9,568 nucleotides of DNA from an uncultured Saprospiraceae bacterium. GTDB lineage: Bacteria > Bacteroidota > Bacteroidia > Chitinophagales > Saprospiraceae. This document shows, piece by piece, positions 1 to 7,539 of this stretch (its first letter is position 1; every line of letters begins with the position of its first letter). Location of the stretch: assembly GCA_937894165.1 (NCBI GenBank), contig CALCSX010000256.1, forward strand, positions 1-9,568. Direction: 5' to 3'. The notes beneath the pieces are model-generated. The model was not told where the DNA came from, made no database searches, and saw only the letters and a list, made by a program, of their open reading frames with translations. A program made the translations under genes and the position numbers.

Positions 1-799
1 CTTCAATTAATGCCGGATTCATTCCCATATTCGAGAAACCTCCATCATGGAATAAGTTCTGCATCGTCACATGTCTGGTGTAATCCGAAAACATCATTAC
101 GCAGTAGTCAGCACAAGCTTCCGCGGAGGCATTTCCTAAAGGAGACATGGTGTCTGCATAATCGAAAAACTTGTCAAATCCTTTCACACCTTGCCCCGCA
201 GTAGTCATTGTAGGAGATTGCGAAACTGTATTTACTCTCACACCATTTTTGATACCGAAGTGATAGCCAAAGCTACGCGCGAAGGACTCCAAAAGTGCCT
301 TTGACTCCGCCATTTCAGAATAATCAGGGAAAACGCGCTGAGCTGCAATATAAGTTAAAGCCAAAATCGAGCCCTTATCAGCCATTACATCCATTTTGTA
401 AGCTACCTGCATAACTTTATGGAAAGAAATTGCTGAGACATCGAAAGTCTTCAACATCCAATCGTGGTTCAGATCGGTATATTCCTTGCCTTTTCTGACA
501 TTTACAGACATTCCGATGGAGTGAAGAACAAAATCTATTTTCCCACCTAGAATTCTCTCGGATTCCGAGAATAATTTCTCTAAATCCTCCATAGAAGTGG
601 CGTCGGCAGGGATAATTTCAGCATTCAGCTTCTTACCCAATTCCAGTATTTTTCCTAACCTCATTGCTACAGGAGCGTTGGTCAAAGTTATTGTAGCGCC
701 TTCTTCCACTGCTCTCTCTGCCACCTTCCACGCAATACTTTGCTCATCCAATGCACCGAAGATGATGCCTCTTTTTCCTTTCAAGATGTTACCTGACAT
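1..799 (-). CDS. fabI: Enoyl-[acyl-carrier-protein] reductase (NADH), FabI; 3' end cut by window edge
   Basis: Reduces trans-2-enoyl-ACP to acyl-ACP with NAD(P)H, the last step of each cytosolic type II fatty acid elongation cycle. I translated 266 codons from ATG at 799-797; an in-frame TAA 9 bp upstream (808-806) excludes a longer start. The protein opens with a variant Rossmann nucleotide-binding segment (GIIFGALDEQSIAW, residues 11-24), which is typical of FabI rather than of ordinary short-chain dehydrogenases. The FabI catalytic pattern is present: Tyr150, then Tyr160-x6-Lys167 (LTYIAAQRVFPDY...SK). Residues 191-203 (TVSQSPTMTTAGQ) match the substrate-binding loop region, and the C-terminal part contains HDGGFSNMGM. 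E. coli FabI has 262 residues, so only a few residues and the stop should be missing. The gene lies 11 bp downstream of recN on the same strand, so the two may be co-transcribed. Identification is firm. Confidence 0.96.
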   Translation of the reverse strand, partial: MSGNILKGKRGIIFGALDEQSIAWKVAERAVEEGATITLTNAPVAMRLGKILELGKKLNAEIIPADATSMEDLEKLFSESERILGGKIDFVLHSIGMSVNVRKGKEYTDLNHDWMLKTFDVSAISFHKVMQVAYKMDVMADKGSILALTYIAAQRVFPDYSEMAESKALLESFARSFGYHFGIKNGVRVNTVSQSPTMTTAGQGVKGFDKFFDYADTMSPLGNASAEACADYCVMMFSDYTRHVTMQNLFHDGGFSNMGMNPALIE

Positions 800-810
800 A
801 CTTATTTATT

Positions 811-2466
811 TTAGTGAAATATTAATTCTTTTGCGTTTTCCAATGCTGATTTAGAAGGTGGATTGCTGCTCAGCATAACAGCCAGCGCATAAATTCTTCC
901 TTCCTCATCTAATTCTCGCAACTGAGCTGTTGTCCTCTCTCCGGAATCCTCTTTATGGACAAAATAATGTTTGTCAGCTTTAGAAGCAATCTGTGGAGAG
1001 TGGGTTATACATACAACCTGATGTTTTTTTGAGAGCTCTTTTAAAATTTCTCCCATTTTTAAGGCCACATCCCCTGAAATACCGGTGTCTATTTCGTCAA
1101 AAACCAGCGTAGGCATCTCCAGGGAATCCGCAACCAAAGATTTTATGGTCAAAGCGATTCTGGAAAGCTCACCACCTGAAGCAATTTGTCCGATTGGCAA
1201 TAATTTTGAACCCTTATTCGTAGCTATCAAAAACTCAACCTTGTCCCTGCCCGCCGAGCCAAATTCCTCCGTTCTTTCCATTTGAATTTTAAAAACGGCA
1301 TTTTCCATCGCCAGCTTAGCAAGGGTCAGAGTGACAGATTTTTCCAAGTCAGCGATCACAGCCGAACGTTTATTGCTCAATTCATCTGCCAAATATGACA
1401 AGTCAGCTGATACTTTTTCTAATTGCTTCTCTTCCTCCCTTATCACTTCATCGAATGAATCGATATGCGATAATTTTTCCGCAAAATTATCCCTAATGGA
1501 AATCAATTCCTCGGTCGTAGAGACATAATGCTTATTCGCCAACTTATTCAAGGTGTTCAGTCGTTGTTCAATCTCTTCCAATGAACCCGGTTCATATTCC
1601 ATATCGTCGAAAACAGCATCCAAATCCTTTCCAAGTTCATCCAGCTCTATAAAACATGAATCTAGCCTTTGATGAATTTCATTCAACTCCGGCTTGTATG
1701 TTAAAACTTCCCGCAATGCGTTTAAGCTAAGACGAATATTGCTTACTGCTGAGTTCTCGGATTCCGAAACAGCCTCCCGCGCGATGGCAACCGCCCGCTT
1801 AATTTCATCTTGGTGTGACAATTCTTCGAATCTGATATCTAATTCCTCTATTTCATTGACAGCAATAGAAGCTTGCTCCAGCTCATCATATTGAAATTGA
1901 AGGAAATCTCTCTCCCTACCTGCCGAAGCACTTTCAGCCTTCAGTTTATTCAACTTTCGCTGTATAGCGTTAAATCTTGTGTAATTTTCTTTGTATTTTT
2001 GGAGAAGATCAGCATTGCCCGCAAGGGCGTCCAAAACCTTCACCTGAAAAGTAAATTCCTCAATTGCGCCTGTGTCAAATTGCTGATGCAAATCCACCAA
2101 CTTTTCGCTCATCTCTTGCAGAACATTTAATGTGACGGGCGTATCATTGATAAAGGCTCGTGATTTTCCTGCATTATTAATTTCTCTTCGTACAGTTAGT
2201 TCATCGAAATAATCTAAATCATTTGCGGAAAAAAACGCTTGTAATCGATAAGTACTTAAATCAAAAGTTCCTTCGACGATACATTTGTTTTCGGGGTCAA
2301 AAAGGACTTTTGTATCCGCTCTATTCCCCATTATCAGACCCAAAGCACCGGTTAAAATAGACTTTCCTGCCCCGGTCTCTCCAGTGATAATTGTCAGATT
2401 ATCCGACATTACCAACTCCATTTCACTAATGATGGCGTAATTCTGTACCAAAAGTCTTTTTAACAT
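811..2466 (-). CDS. recN: DNA repair protein RecN (SMC-like ATPase)
   Basis: RecN is a cohesin/SMC-like ATPase that acts early in recombinational repair of double-strand breaks in the cytoplasm. At 551 residues it is the usual size (E. coli 553). It has a Walker A motif GETGAGKS at residues 29-36 and long, Glu/Leu/Lys-rich coiled-coil stretches at about 150-215 and 310-385, consistent with two SMC arms. In the C-terminal half are the ABC signature SGGELSR at 430-436, Walker B ending in DE at 457-458 (LVFDEIDTG), and the switch His489 in CITHSPQIAS. The segment after the first ATPase lobe reads LHQQFD (126-131), where many RecN proteins have a HGQHE- or HSQHE-type motif. The start at 2466 is supported by the N-terminal LVQNYAIISE pattern and an in-frame stop 15 bp upstream. 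A 100-bp gap separates it from hemD, with a candidate promoter; fabI follows closely. Confidence 0.97.
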   Translation of the reverse strand: MLKRLLVQNYAIISEMELVMSDNLTIITGETGAGKSILTGALGLIMGNRADTKVLFDPENKCIVEGTFDLSTYRLQAFFSANDLDYFDELTVRREINNAGKSRAFINDTPVTLNVLQEMSEKLVDLHQQFDTGAIEEFTFQVKVLDALAGNADLLQKYKENYTRFNAIQRKLNKLKAESASAGRERDFLQFQYDELEQASIAVNEIEELDIRFEELSHQDEIKRAVAIAREAVSESENSAVSNIRLSLNALREVLTYKPELNEIHQRLDSCFIELDELGKDLDAVFDDMEYEPGSLEEIEQRLNTLNKLANKHYVSTTEELISIRDNFAEKLSHIDSFDEVIREEEKQLEKVSADLSYLADELSNKRSAVIADLEKSVTLTLAKLAMENAVFKIQMERTEEFGSAGRDKVEFLIATNKGSKLLPIGQIASGGELSRIALTIKSLVADSLEMPTLVFDEIDTGISGDVALKMGEILKELSKKHQVVCITHSPQIASKADKHYFVHKEDSGERTTAQLRELDEEGRIYALAVMLSSNPPSKSALENAKELIFH

Positions 2467-2484
2467 ATAAGTATTTGCTTATCC

Positions 2485-2505
2485 AAACATCAAAAATAGA
2501 TGTTT
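2485..2505 (-). promoter_or_regulatory. Candidate recN promoter -7 element inside an inverted repeat
   Basis: On the minus strand, TATTTTTG (2498 to 2491) fits the Bacteroidota -7 consensus TAnnTTTG. It would start transcription near 2484, about 18 nt before the recN ATG. The octamer lies in the loop and one arm of a perfect inverted repeat, AAACATC (2485-2491) / GATGTTT (2499-2505) with a 7-nt AT loop. No convincing TTTG -33 element sits at the expected distance. The repeat could be an operator; it is not a convincing hemD terminator because no T-run follows it in the minus direction. Confidence 0.35.
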
Positions 2506-2566
2506 TCCCGCTTAATAACCATTTTTCAACTTAAAATTCAATTTAAAATTGTTTTACAGATAATAA

Positions 2567-3253
2567 TTAAGACCAAGATATTGAAAAGTGATTATTCAGT
2601 ACCACTTTGCAAGTTTCAAATAAACTTTCCTCCTCAGGTGATTCACTAAGAATGACATTTACCACATTGAATAATCGAAGTTTTTCCGCTGTAGGCTGAC
2701 CTATTGCAATATAATATGCCTCCTTTTGAACCTCATTTACAGTAAAAAAAGCTTCTACATTCATAGAACTGGTAAATATATAAATGTCTGCATTTATGGG
2801 ATTAATATTTTTTGCAGGATAATTGCGATAAGCGATGATTTCAGAGATTCTCTTAGCTCCATTTAATTTTTCGACTAAGGAATTGGCTGAATTTGTAGCT
2901 CTTACTACCGTCAAATTCTCATTTTCAATAACATTCTTAAAAAAATTTATATAGCTCTCCACTTCGCCATCCCCTTGAAAATCAATTCGGCCAAAATTCT
3001 TAACCAGCATCTCACCGGTCTTTTTGCCAACTGCAGCCAACTTTATTTTGGGAGGAATTTCAGGGTATTTTTCAGAGAAATATTTTACGCCTGTCCTTGA
3101 GTAAAAAAGTAGCCAATCAGTTTTAGATGGGAATTTAAAATTTAACTTTTCAAAACTTAACAAGGTTTGATCTATAAGCTTAACACCATATTTTTCCAGC
3201 GATTTAAATTTGCTGTTATCCTCCAAATTACGTGATATAAAAATTTTGACCAT
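2567..3253 (-). CDS. hemD: Uroporphyrinogen-III synthase (HemD)
   Basis: Closes and isomerises hydroxymethylbilane to uroporphyrinogen III, the branch point of heme and corrinoid synthesis, in the cytoplasm. HemD is poorly conserved, so the call rests on family layout plus position immediately after hemC. The 228 residues show the two-lobe pattern: a short N-terminal beta strand with MVKIFISR, then LLFYSRTGVKYF (48-59), equivalent to the FTSxNAV segment; KLAAVGKKTGEML (71-83); YIFTSSMNVEAFF (158-170) in the second lobe; and YIAIGQPTAEKLR (181-193), equivalent to the conserved IG-xT-A segment. It is slightly shorter than E. coli HemD (246). The ATG at 3253 is 23 bp after the hemC stop, and an in-frame TAA in that gap rules out a longer start. 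Likely co-transcribed with hemC. Confidence 0.9.
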   Translation of the reverse strand: MVKIFISRNLEDNSKFKSLEKYGVKLIDQTLLSFEKLNFKFPSKTDWLLFYSRTGVKYFSEKYPEIPPKIKLAAVGKKTGEMLVKNFGRIDFQGDGEVESYINFFKNVIENENLTVVRATNSANSLVEKLNGAKRISEIIAYRNYPAKNINPINADIYIFTSSMNVEAFFTVNEVQKEAYYIAIGQPTAEKLRLFNVVNVILSESPEEESLFETCKVVLNNHFSISWS

Positions 3254-3276
3254 TAATATCGATGATTGTTAAAATA

Positions 3277-4170
3277 TTATACTGTTCTTAGTCTGGTGAC
3301 TATTTCATCCGCCAAACCTACAGAAGTATTGGATGAAATCTGTACTCGCTTTAGGGGTTGCTCTAAATTCGGGGAAAAAGCTGCCCAAACATGATAGTTT
3401 TTCAAGTGATCCATTTCGCAATAAACACCGAGAGGCATTGAGCAGCCACCCCCCATTTTCTGAAGCACCGACCTTTCAAGATTGGATCGCATGCCTACCT
3501 CCGCATTGTGAAGCTGCATCAATATTTTTCTGACATCTGTTCTATCCTTATGTGTCTGGTAAGTAAGAATTCCTTGACCCGGTGCCGGAACGAATTCTCT
3601 TGGATGCAATTTTATAACCACGTATTCGGACAAATCAATTTCTAATCTACTCAATCCTGCCGCAGCTAACATCACGGCATCAGCAACACCTTCTTTAATT
3701 TTTCCAAGTCTAGTTGTAACATTTCCACGTATATCTACCATTTCAAAATCCGGTCTAAGAGAGAGAAGTTGCGCCTTTCTTCTATTGGACGAAGTTCCTA
3801 TTTTTGCCCCTTTTTTCAATTTGAGAACCTGCCCGACTTCCATAGAATCTTTATTAATTATCAACCAATCCGCGGGATCATCGCGATAAGAAACAGCTGC
3901 CAAAATGAGGTCAGGATGTGATGTGGTAGGCATATCCTTGAGGGAATGAACTGCCAAATCTACATTTTTAGCTAACAAGTGATCTTCTATTTCTTTGGTA
4001 AAGAAGCCCTTACCCTCTAATTTGTCAAAGCTTAAATGTTGAATAATGTCACCTTGGGTCTTTATTATCTCCAGTTCAGAATCAATCCCGATTTTTTGTA
4101 GAGCTGCCTGCGTATAATGAGCTTGCCAGAGAGCTAAAGCACTTCCCCTCGTTCCTATCGTTAATTTCAT
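3277..4170 (-). CDS. hemC: Porphobilinogen deaminase / hydroxymethylbilane synthase (HemC)
   Basis: Condenses four porphobilinogen units into linear hydroxymethylbilane, the substrate of HemD encoded just downstream. The 297 residues cover the whole family length. Visible hallmarks are TRGSALALWQ (7-16), HSLKDMP with Lys78-Asp79 (the catalytic Asp equivalent to E. coli Asp84), GTSSNRRKAQL with Arg130-Arg131, DIRGNVTTRLGK with Arg148 and Arg154 (substrate carboxylate binding), VPAPGQG (194-200), and GGGCSMPLG with Cys243, the Cys that carries the dipyrromethane cofactor. No key residue is missing. The ATG at 4170 starts MKLTIGTRGS, the expected N-terminus. Its 5' region is the 75-bp divergent spacer shared with lpxD. 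Only hemC and hemD of the pathway are present in the window. Confidence 0.98.
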   Translation of the reverse strand: MKLTIGTRGSALALWQAHYTQAALQKIGIDSELEIIKTQGDIIQHLSFDKLEGKGFFTKEIEDHLLAKNVDLAVHSLKDMPTTSHPDLILAAVSYRDDPADWLIINKDSMEVGQVLKLKKGAKIGTSSNRRKAQLLSLRPDFEMVDIRGNVTTRLGKIKEGVADAVMLAAAGLSRLEIDLSEYVVIKLHPREFVPAPGQGILTYQTHKDRTDVRKILMQLHNAEVGMRSNLERSVLQKMGGGCSMPLGVYCEMDHLKNYHVWAAFSPNLEQPLKRVQISSNTSVGLADEIVTRLRTV

Positions 4171-4190
4171 ACTAATCGTCTAATTTTTAG

Positions 4191-4198
4191 CAAATATA
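4191..4198 (-). promoter_or_regulatory. Candidate hemCD promoter, -7 element TATATTTG
   Basis: The minus-strand octamer TATATTTG exactly fits the Bacteroidota consensus TAnnTTTG. Transcription would start around 4184, leaving a leader of roughly 14 nt before the hemC ATG. A TTTG lies upstream (minus strand, 4216-4213), but its 14-bp spacing is shorter than the roughly 19-bp distance usual for a -33 element, so only the -7 match counts. Confidence 0.4.
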
Positions 4199-4233
4199 AT
4201 AGAATTTCAGCCCAAAGAGATTCAGATTATTAA

Positions 4234-4241
4234 TACCTTTG
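4234..4241 (+). promoter_or_regulatory. Candidate lpxD promoter, -7 element TACCTTTG (near-leaderless)
   Basis: TACCTTTG matches TAnnTTTG and ends 4 bp before the lpxD ATG (4246). If used, the transcript would begin at or within a few bases of the start codon, giving a leaderless or nearly leaderless mRNA. A stop codon at 4231-4233 in the lpxD frame prevents a longer protein start. No good -33 TTTG is visible at normal spacing, so chance occurrence is possible. Confidence 0.3.
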
Positions 4242-4245
4242 TGAA

Positions 4246-5271
4246 ATGCAATTAAAAGTTAAAGATCTAGCTGTCATTTTAGATGGGGAATTAGTCGGTT
4301 CAGGGGAAGATTTTATCTCCGGACCGGGAAAAATAGAAAGTGCCGATCCCGGACAAATTGTATTCTATGCTAACCCCAAATATGAAGCTTACGTTTATAC
4401 TACAAAGGCAACTGCCATACTTGTCCCGGCTGATTTTATCCCCAAGGAAGAAATTAAAGCTTCATTAATCAAGGTTGAAAATGTATATTCAGCGGTCGGA
4501 TTTCTCCTTGAAAAGTTTCAACATTTATTGACTAACCGTAAGGTGGGCATATCTAAAATGTCCGAAATTCACGATACTGCCAAAATCGGAGAAGGCGTTT
4601 ATGTGGGTGGCTTTGTGACAATAGAAGAAAATGTTGTAATAGGAAAAAATGTTCAAGTAATTGGGCAGAATTTTATTGGGGCGAATACGAGAATAGGAGA
4701 TAATTGCATCATTTACAGTGGTGTAAAGATATACAATCATTCTAATATAGGGGATAACTGTATTATTCATTCCAATACCGTCATTGGATCGGACGGATTT
4801 GGTTTTTCATTGGAATCAGATGGTTCATACAAGAAAATTCCTCAGATAGGAAATGTGATTATAGGAAATAATGTAGAAATTGGGTCCAATTGTAGCATAG
4901 ACAGGGCAACAATGGGGTCGACAGTTATTGAAGATGGTGTTAAACTGGATAATTTGATTCAGGTAGGGCACAATGTTCATATTAAATCCCATACGGTGAT
5001 TGCGGCTCAAGCGGGTATTGCGGGTAGCACTACTGTGGGTAGCTATTGTAGAATTGGTGGGCAGGTTGGTTTGGCAGGACATATCAATGTGGGTGATAAA
5101 GTTCAAATCCAAGCTCAAAGCGGAATTTCCAGATCTGTGAAAGATGAAGAAAGGTTATTCGGCTCCCCGGCCATTGGCTTTACAGATTATGTTAAAGCTT
5201 ATTCAATATTCAAAAAATTACCTGATCTGGACAAACGACTCAAAAGAATAGAGAGAAGCTTTGAAAGCTAA
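4246..5271 (+). CDS. lpxD: UDP-3-O-(3-hydroxyacyl)glucosamine N-acyltransferase (LpxD)
   Basis: Adds the second 3-hydroxyacyl chain, from acyl-ACP, to the 2-amino group of UDP-3-O-acyl-glucosamine, the third step of lipid A synthesis at the cytoplasmic side of the inner membrane. The 341 residues match E. coli LpxD length. Order of parts: an N-terminal uridine-binding domain (about 1-100, with PGKIESADPGQIVFYANPKY near 27-46), a left-handed beta-helix of hexapeptide repeats (about 105-295: repeated I-G-x-N/D-x units such as VIGKNVQVIG and AKIGEGVYVG), and a C-terminal helical segment rich in Lys/Arg/Leu. The catalytic His is His242 in IQVGHNVHI; the GSDGFGF motif (181-187) is typical of LpxD and separates it from LpxA. 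A single ATG is usable because of the stop 15 bp upstream. It heads the lpx operon; lpxC/fabZ follows after 77 bp. Confidence 0.97.
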   Translation: MQLKVKDLAVILDGELVGSGEDFISGPGKIESADPGQIVFYANPKYEAYVYTTKATAILVPADFIPKEEIKASLIKVENVYSAVGFLLEKFQHLLTNRKVGISKMSEIHDTAKIGEGVYVGGFVTIEENVVIGKNVQVIGQNFIGANTRIGDNCIIYSGVKIYNHSNIGDNCIIHSNTVIGSDGFGFSLESDGSYKKIPQIGNVIIGNNVEIGSNCSIDRATMGSTVIEDGVKLDNLIQVGHNVHIKSHTVIAAQAGIAGSTTVGSYCRIGGQVGLAGHINVGDKVQIQAQSGISRSVKDEERLFGSPAIGFTDYVKAYSIFKKLPDLDKRLKRIERSFES

Positions 5272-5305
5272 AATGCTTAAAAGCCATATTTTATTCTAAT
5301 TTATT

Positions 5306-5313
5306 TATATTTG
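5306..5313 (+). promoter_or_regulatory. Candidate internal promoter for lpxC/fabZ, -7 element TATATTTG
   Basis: The 77-bp gap between lpxD and lpxC/fabZ holds an exact TAnnTTTG match, TATATTTG, 35 bp before the ATG at 5349. This would place transcription start near 5320 with a leader of about 29 nt, and would let lpxC/fabZ-lpxA-ABC be transcribed independently of lpxD. No TTTG -33 element is seen at normal spacing. Confidence 0.4.
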
Positions 5314-5348
5314 TCGGGTCAAAGCAAGAAATACATAAAGCTTTCAAA

Positions 5349-6743
5349 ATGAAGCAAAATACTATTACAAATTCTTTTACTGTACAAGGCGTAGGTCTTC
5401 ACACGGGAAAAGAAGTTGAAATAATTGTCAAACCGGCCGAATCCGGATTTGGAATCAAATTTAAAAGAACAGATTTAGAGGGTCAGCCGGTGATTATCGC
5501 TGATGCATCCAGGGTTACAAGAACAGAAAGAGGTACAGTTTTGGAAGAGAATGGGGCATCAGTATCCACGATTGAGCATCTATTGTCAGCGGCACATGCA
5601 TTAAGTATTGACAATTTATTGATAGAATTAAATGGTCCTGAAATTCCTATTTTAGATGGCTCTGCCAAATATTTTTACCGCTATTTTCAGGATGCTATTC
5701 CGGTAGAGCAAGATGCAGATGCCAAGGTTTTTGAAATCAAAGAACCAATTTATTGGAAGGATGAAGAGACCGGGACAGAATTTAACATTTTGCCTTCAGA
5801 GGAATTGATGGCGACAGTATTAATAGATTTTAATACCGAAGTTTTAGGCACTCAATATGCTGAGTATAATCAAAACATGGATTATGGCGTACAGATTGCT
5901 CCTGCCAGAACTTTTGTTTTCCTTCATGAATTAGAAGGATTATATGACAAAGGACTCATAAGAGGGGGCAATTTAGACAATGCAATTGTGATTGTGGATA
6001 GAAAACTTTCTACTGAAGAGTTGGAAGCACTTTCAATAAAATTAGGATATGCAGATCTGCAGGTTGATAAAGAGGGAATTCTTTCAAATTTGAAATTACA
6101 TTTTCCCAATGAACCTGCCCGACACAAATTGCTTGACGTCTTGGGTGATTTGAAATTAGCCGGTTTTAAAATCAAAGGTAAAATTGTGGCAAAAAAACCG
6201 GGCCACAAGTCTAACATAGAATTTGCTAAATACCTGAAAACTTTATATAAAGAATATCAGAAAAAAATTGGAGTTCCGGTATATGATCCAACCGAACCTC
6301 CCGTAAAAGATATCAATCAAATATTGGAAATGCTCCCACATCGATTTCCGTTTGTCATGGTCGACAAAATTGTTGAGATGGGTAGCAAACATATAGTTGG
6401 GATTAAAAATATTGGTTTCAATGAATATTTTTTTCAAGGGCACTTTCCCAAAAACCCGGTTTTTCCAGGAGTACTGCAAATAGAAGCGATGGCACAGACG
6501 GGCGGGATATTGGCGCTTTCAACTGTTGAAGACCCCGAGAATTGGGATACCTATTTCCTTAAAATTGATGGAGCAAAATTTAAGAAAAAAGTTTTACCGG
6601 GCGATACCCTTATTATTAAAATGGAAATTATGTCTCCAATAAGACGAGGGCTCTGTCATATGTATGGAACTGCATACGTGGGCAATGAGCTAGTGTCTGA
6701 AGCTGAGTTGATGGCTCAAATCATTAATCGTACAAAAATTTAA
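5349..6743 (+). CDS. lpxC/fabZ: Bifunctional UDP-3-O-acyl-GlcNAc deacetylase / 3-hydroxyacyl-ACP dehydratase (LpxC-FabZ fusion)
   Basis: A natural fusion of two enzymes that meet at 3-hydroxyacyl-ACP. The N-terminal LpxC part (about 1-302) removes the acetyl group from UDP-3-O-acyl-GlcNAc, the committed and usually regulated step of lipid A synthesis. Its zinc ligands are visible as His77 (STIEHLLSA), His259 and Asp263 (PARHKLLDVLGD); Glu76 is the expected catalytic base, and His286 (KPGHKSN) matches the second catalytic His. A roughly 15-residue linker (about 303-318) leads into FabZ (about 319-464), which dehydrates 3-hydroxyacyl-ACP: MLPHRFPFVMVDKI, the hot-dog-fold catalytic His365 in GHFPKNPVFPG, and Glu379 in LQIEAMAQTGG. 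The reading frame is continuous with no sign of a frameshift or internal stop. Such fusions are known from Bacteroidota and relatives. The start MKQNTITNSF at 5349 fits LpxC N-termini. lpxA begins 1 bp after its stop, implying tight co-transcription. Confidence 0.97.
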   Translation: MKQNTITNSFTVQGVGLHTGKEVEIIVKPAESGFGIKFKRTDLEGQPVIIADASRVTRTERGTVLEENGASVSTIEHLLSAAHALSIDNLLIELNGPEIPILDGSAKYFYRYFQDAIPVEQDADAKVFEIKEPIYWKDEETGTEFNILPSEELMATVLIDFNTEVLGTQYAEYNQNMDYGVQIAPARTFVFLHELEGLYDKGLIRGGNLDNAIVIVDRKLSTEELEALSIKLGYADLQVDKEGILSNLKLHFPNEPARHKLLDVLGDLKLAGFKIKGKIVAKKPGHKSNIEFAKYLKTLYKEYQKKIGVPVYDPTEPPVKDINQILEMLPHRFPFVMVDKIVEMGSKHIVGIKNIGFNEYFFQGHFPKNPVFPGVLQIEAMAQTGGILALSTVEDPENWDTYFLKIDGAKFKKKVLPGDTLIIKMEIMSPIRRGLCHMYGTAYVGNELVSEAELMAQIINRTKI

Positions 6744-6744
6744 T

Positions 6745-7536
6745 ATGCAGCATAAATTAAGTCATGTCCATCCGAATGCAAAAATTGGAAATAATGTGAC
6801 CATAGAAGCTTTTGCAGTAGTAGATGACAATGTTGAGATAGGAGATAATTCAATAATCCAGTCGCATTCTATAATCAGAAGTGGAACTCGAATTGGCAAA
6901 AATTGTAATATTTATCCCGGTGCTGTTCTTGGAGCAATCCCTCAGGATTTGAAATTCAATGGTGAAAATACAACATTAGAAATCGGAGACAATGTAATAA
7001 TTAGGGAATGTGTTACAATCAACAGGGGAACAAGTGCATATGGCAAGACGGTAATTGGGAATAATAATTTAATTATGGCCTATGGTCATATTGCCCACGA
7101 TTGTATTGTTGGCAATAATTGTATATTCTCGAATAGTGTTACACTAGCAGGTCATATTACAATTGAAGATTATGTAATTATTGGAGGTTTAGCAGCCGTC
7201 CATCAATTTTGTAAAATTGGGGCTCATAGTTTTATTGGTGGAGGATCATTGGTGAATAAGGATATCCCACCTTTTGTAAGAGCATCTCGATACCCGGTGT
7301 CCTATCTGGGTATAAATACTGTTGGACTTCAGAGAAGAAACTTTTCGCAAGAATCTATTAATAGAATTCAAGACATCTATCGAATTCTCTTCGTAAAATA
7401 TACCAACTTGAAAAAAGGGTTAGAAAAAGTAGAAGAGATGTTCGGAGCATCCCCTGAGAAAGAAATAATTCTAAGCTTTATTTCTTCTTCAGAAAGAGGA
7501 ATTATGAAAGGTTATGCCGGACTGGGTGAAGAATAA
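6745..7536 (+). CDS. lpxA: UDP-N-acetylglucosamine acyltransferase (LpxA)
   Basis: Transfers a 3-hydroxyacyl chain from acyl-ACP to the 3-OH of UDP-GlcNAc, the first step of lipid A synthesis. At 263 residues it is almost identical in length to E. coli LpxA (262). Hexapeptide repeats (I-G-x-N-x, about residues 10-180) form the left-handed beta-helix trimer fold. The catalytic His is His118 in GHIAHDC (equivalent to E. coli His125), with further conserved His137 (TLAGHI) and His153 (AVHQFCKIG). The helical C-terminal domain begins with the family motif GLQRRNFS (194-201). ATG 6745 lies 1 bp after the lpxC/fabZ stop, so expression is probably translationally coupled; no good ribosome binding site is seen. 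The LpxC and LpxD partners are encoded immediately upstream, so the first three lipid A enzymes come from one locus. Acyl length choice cannot be read safely from sequence alone. Confidence 0.97.
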   Translation: MQHKLSHVHPNAKIGNNVTIEAFAVVDDNVEIGDNSIIQSHSIIRSGTRIGKNCNIYPGAVLGAIPQDLKFNGENTTLEIGDNVIIRECVTINRGTSAYGKTVIGNNNLIMAYGHIAHDCIVGNNCIFSNSVTLAGHITIEDYVIIGGLAAVHQFCKIGAHSFIGGGSLVNKDIPPFVRASRYPVSYLGINTVGLQRRNFSQESINRIQDIYRILFVKYTNLKKGLEKVEEMFGASPEKEIILSFISSSERGIMKGYAGLGEE

Positions 7537-7539
7537 AAT

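Noticed and set aside
10..204. Plus-strand open frame at the left edge
   Set aside because: Antisense to the fabI coding sequence, which is well supported by catalytic motifs through this stretch.
2539..2551. Possible hemD terminator at CAATTTAAAATTG
   Set aside because: The dyad is entirely AT-rich except its outer C-G pair, has a 1-nt centre and no clear T-run, so it would not form a stable terminator hairpin.
4525..5118. Minus-strand open frames within lpxD
   Set aside because: Shadows of the hexapeptide-repeat coding sequence on the other strand; lpxD is firmly identified.
5257..5269. AGCTTTGAAAGCT dyad at the end of lpxD
   Set aside because: It lies inside the coding sequence, has a 1-nt loop, and its partial reappearance before lpxC/fabZ (AAGCTTTCAAAATG) is short enough to be chance.
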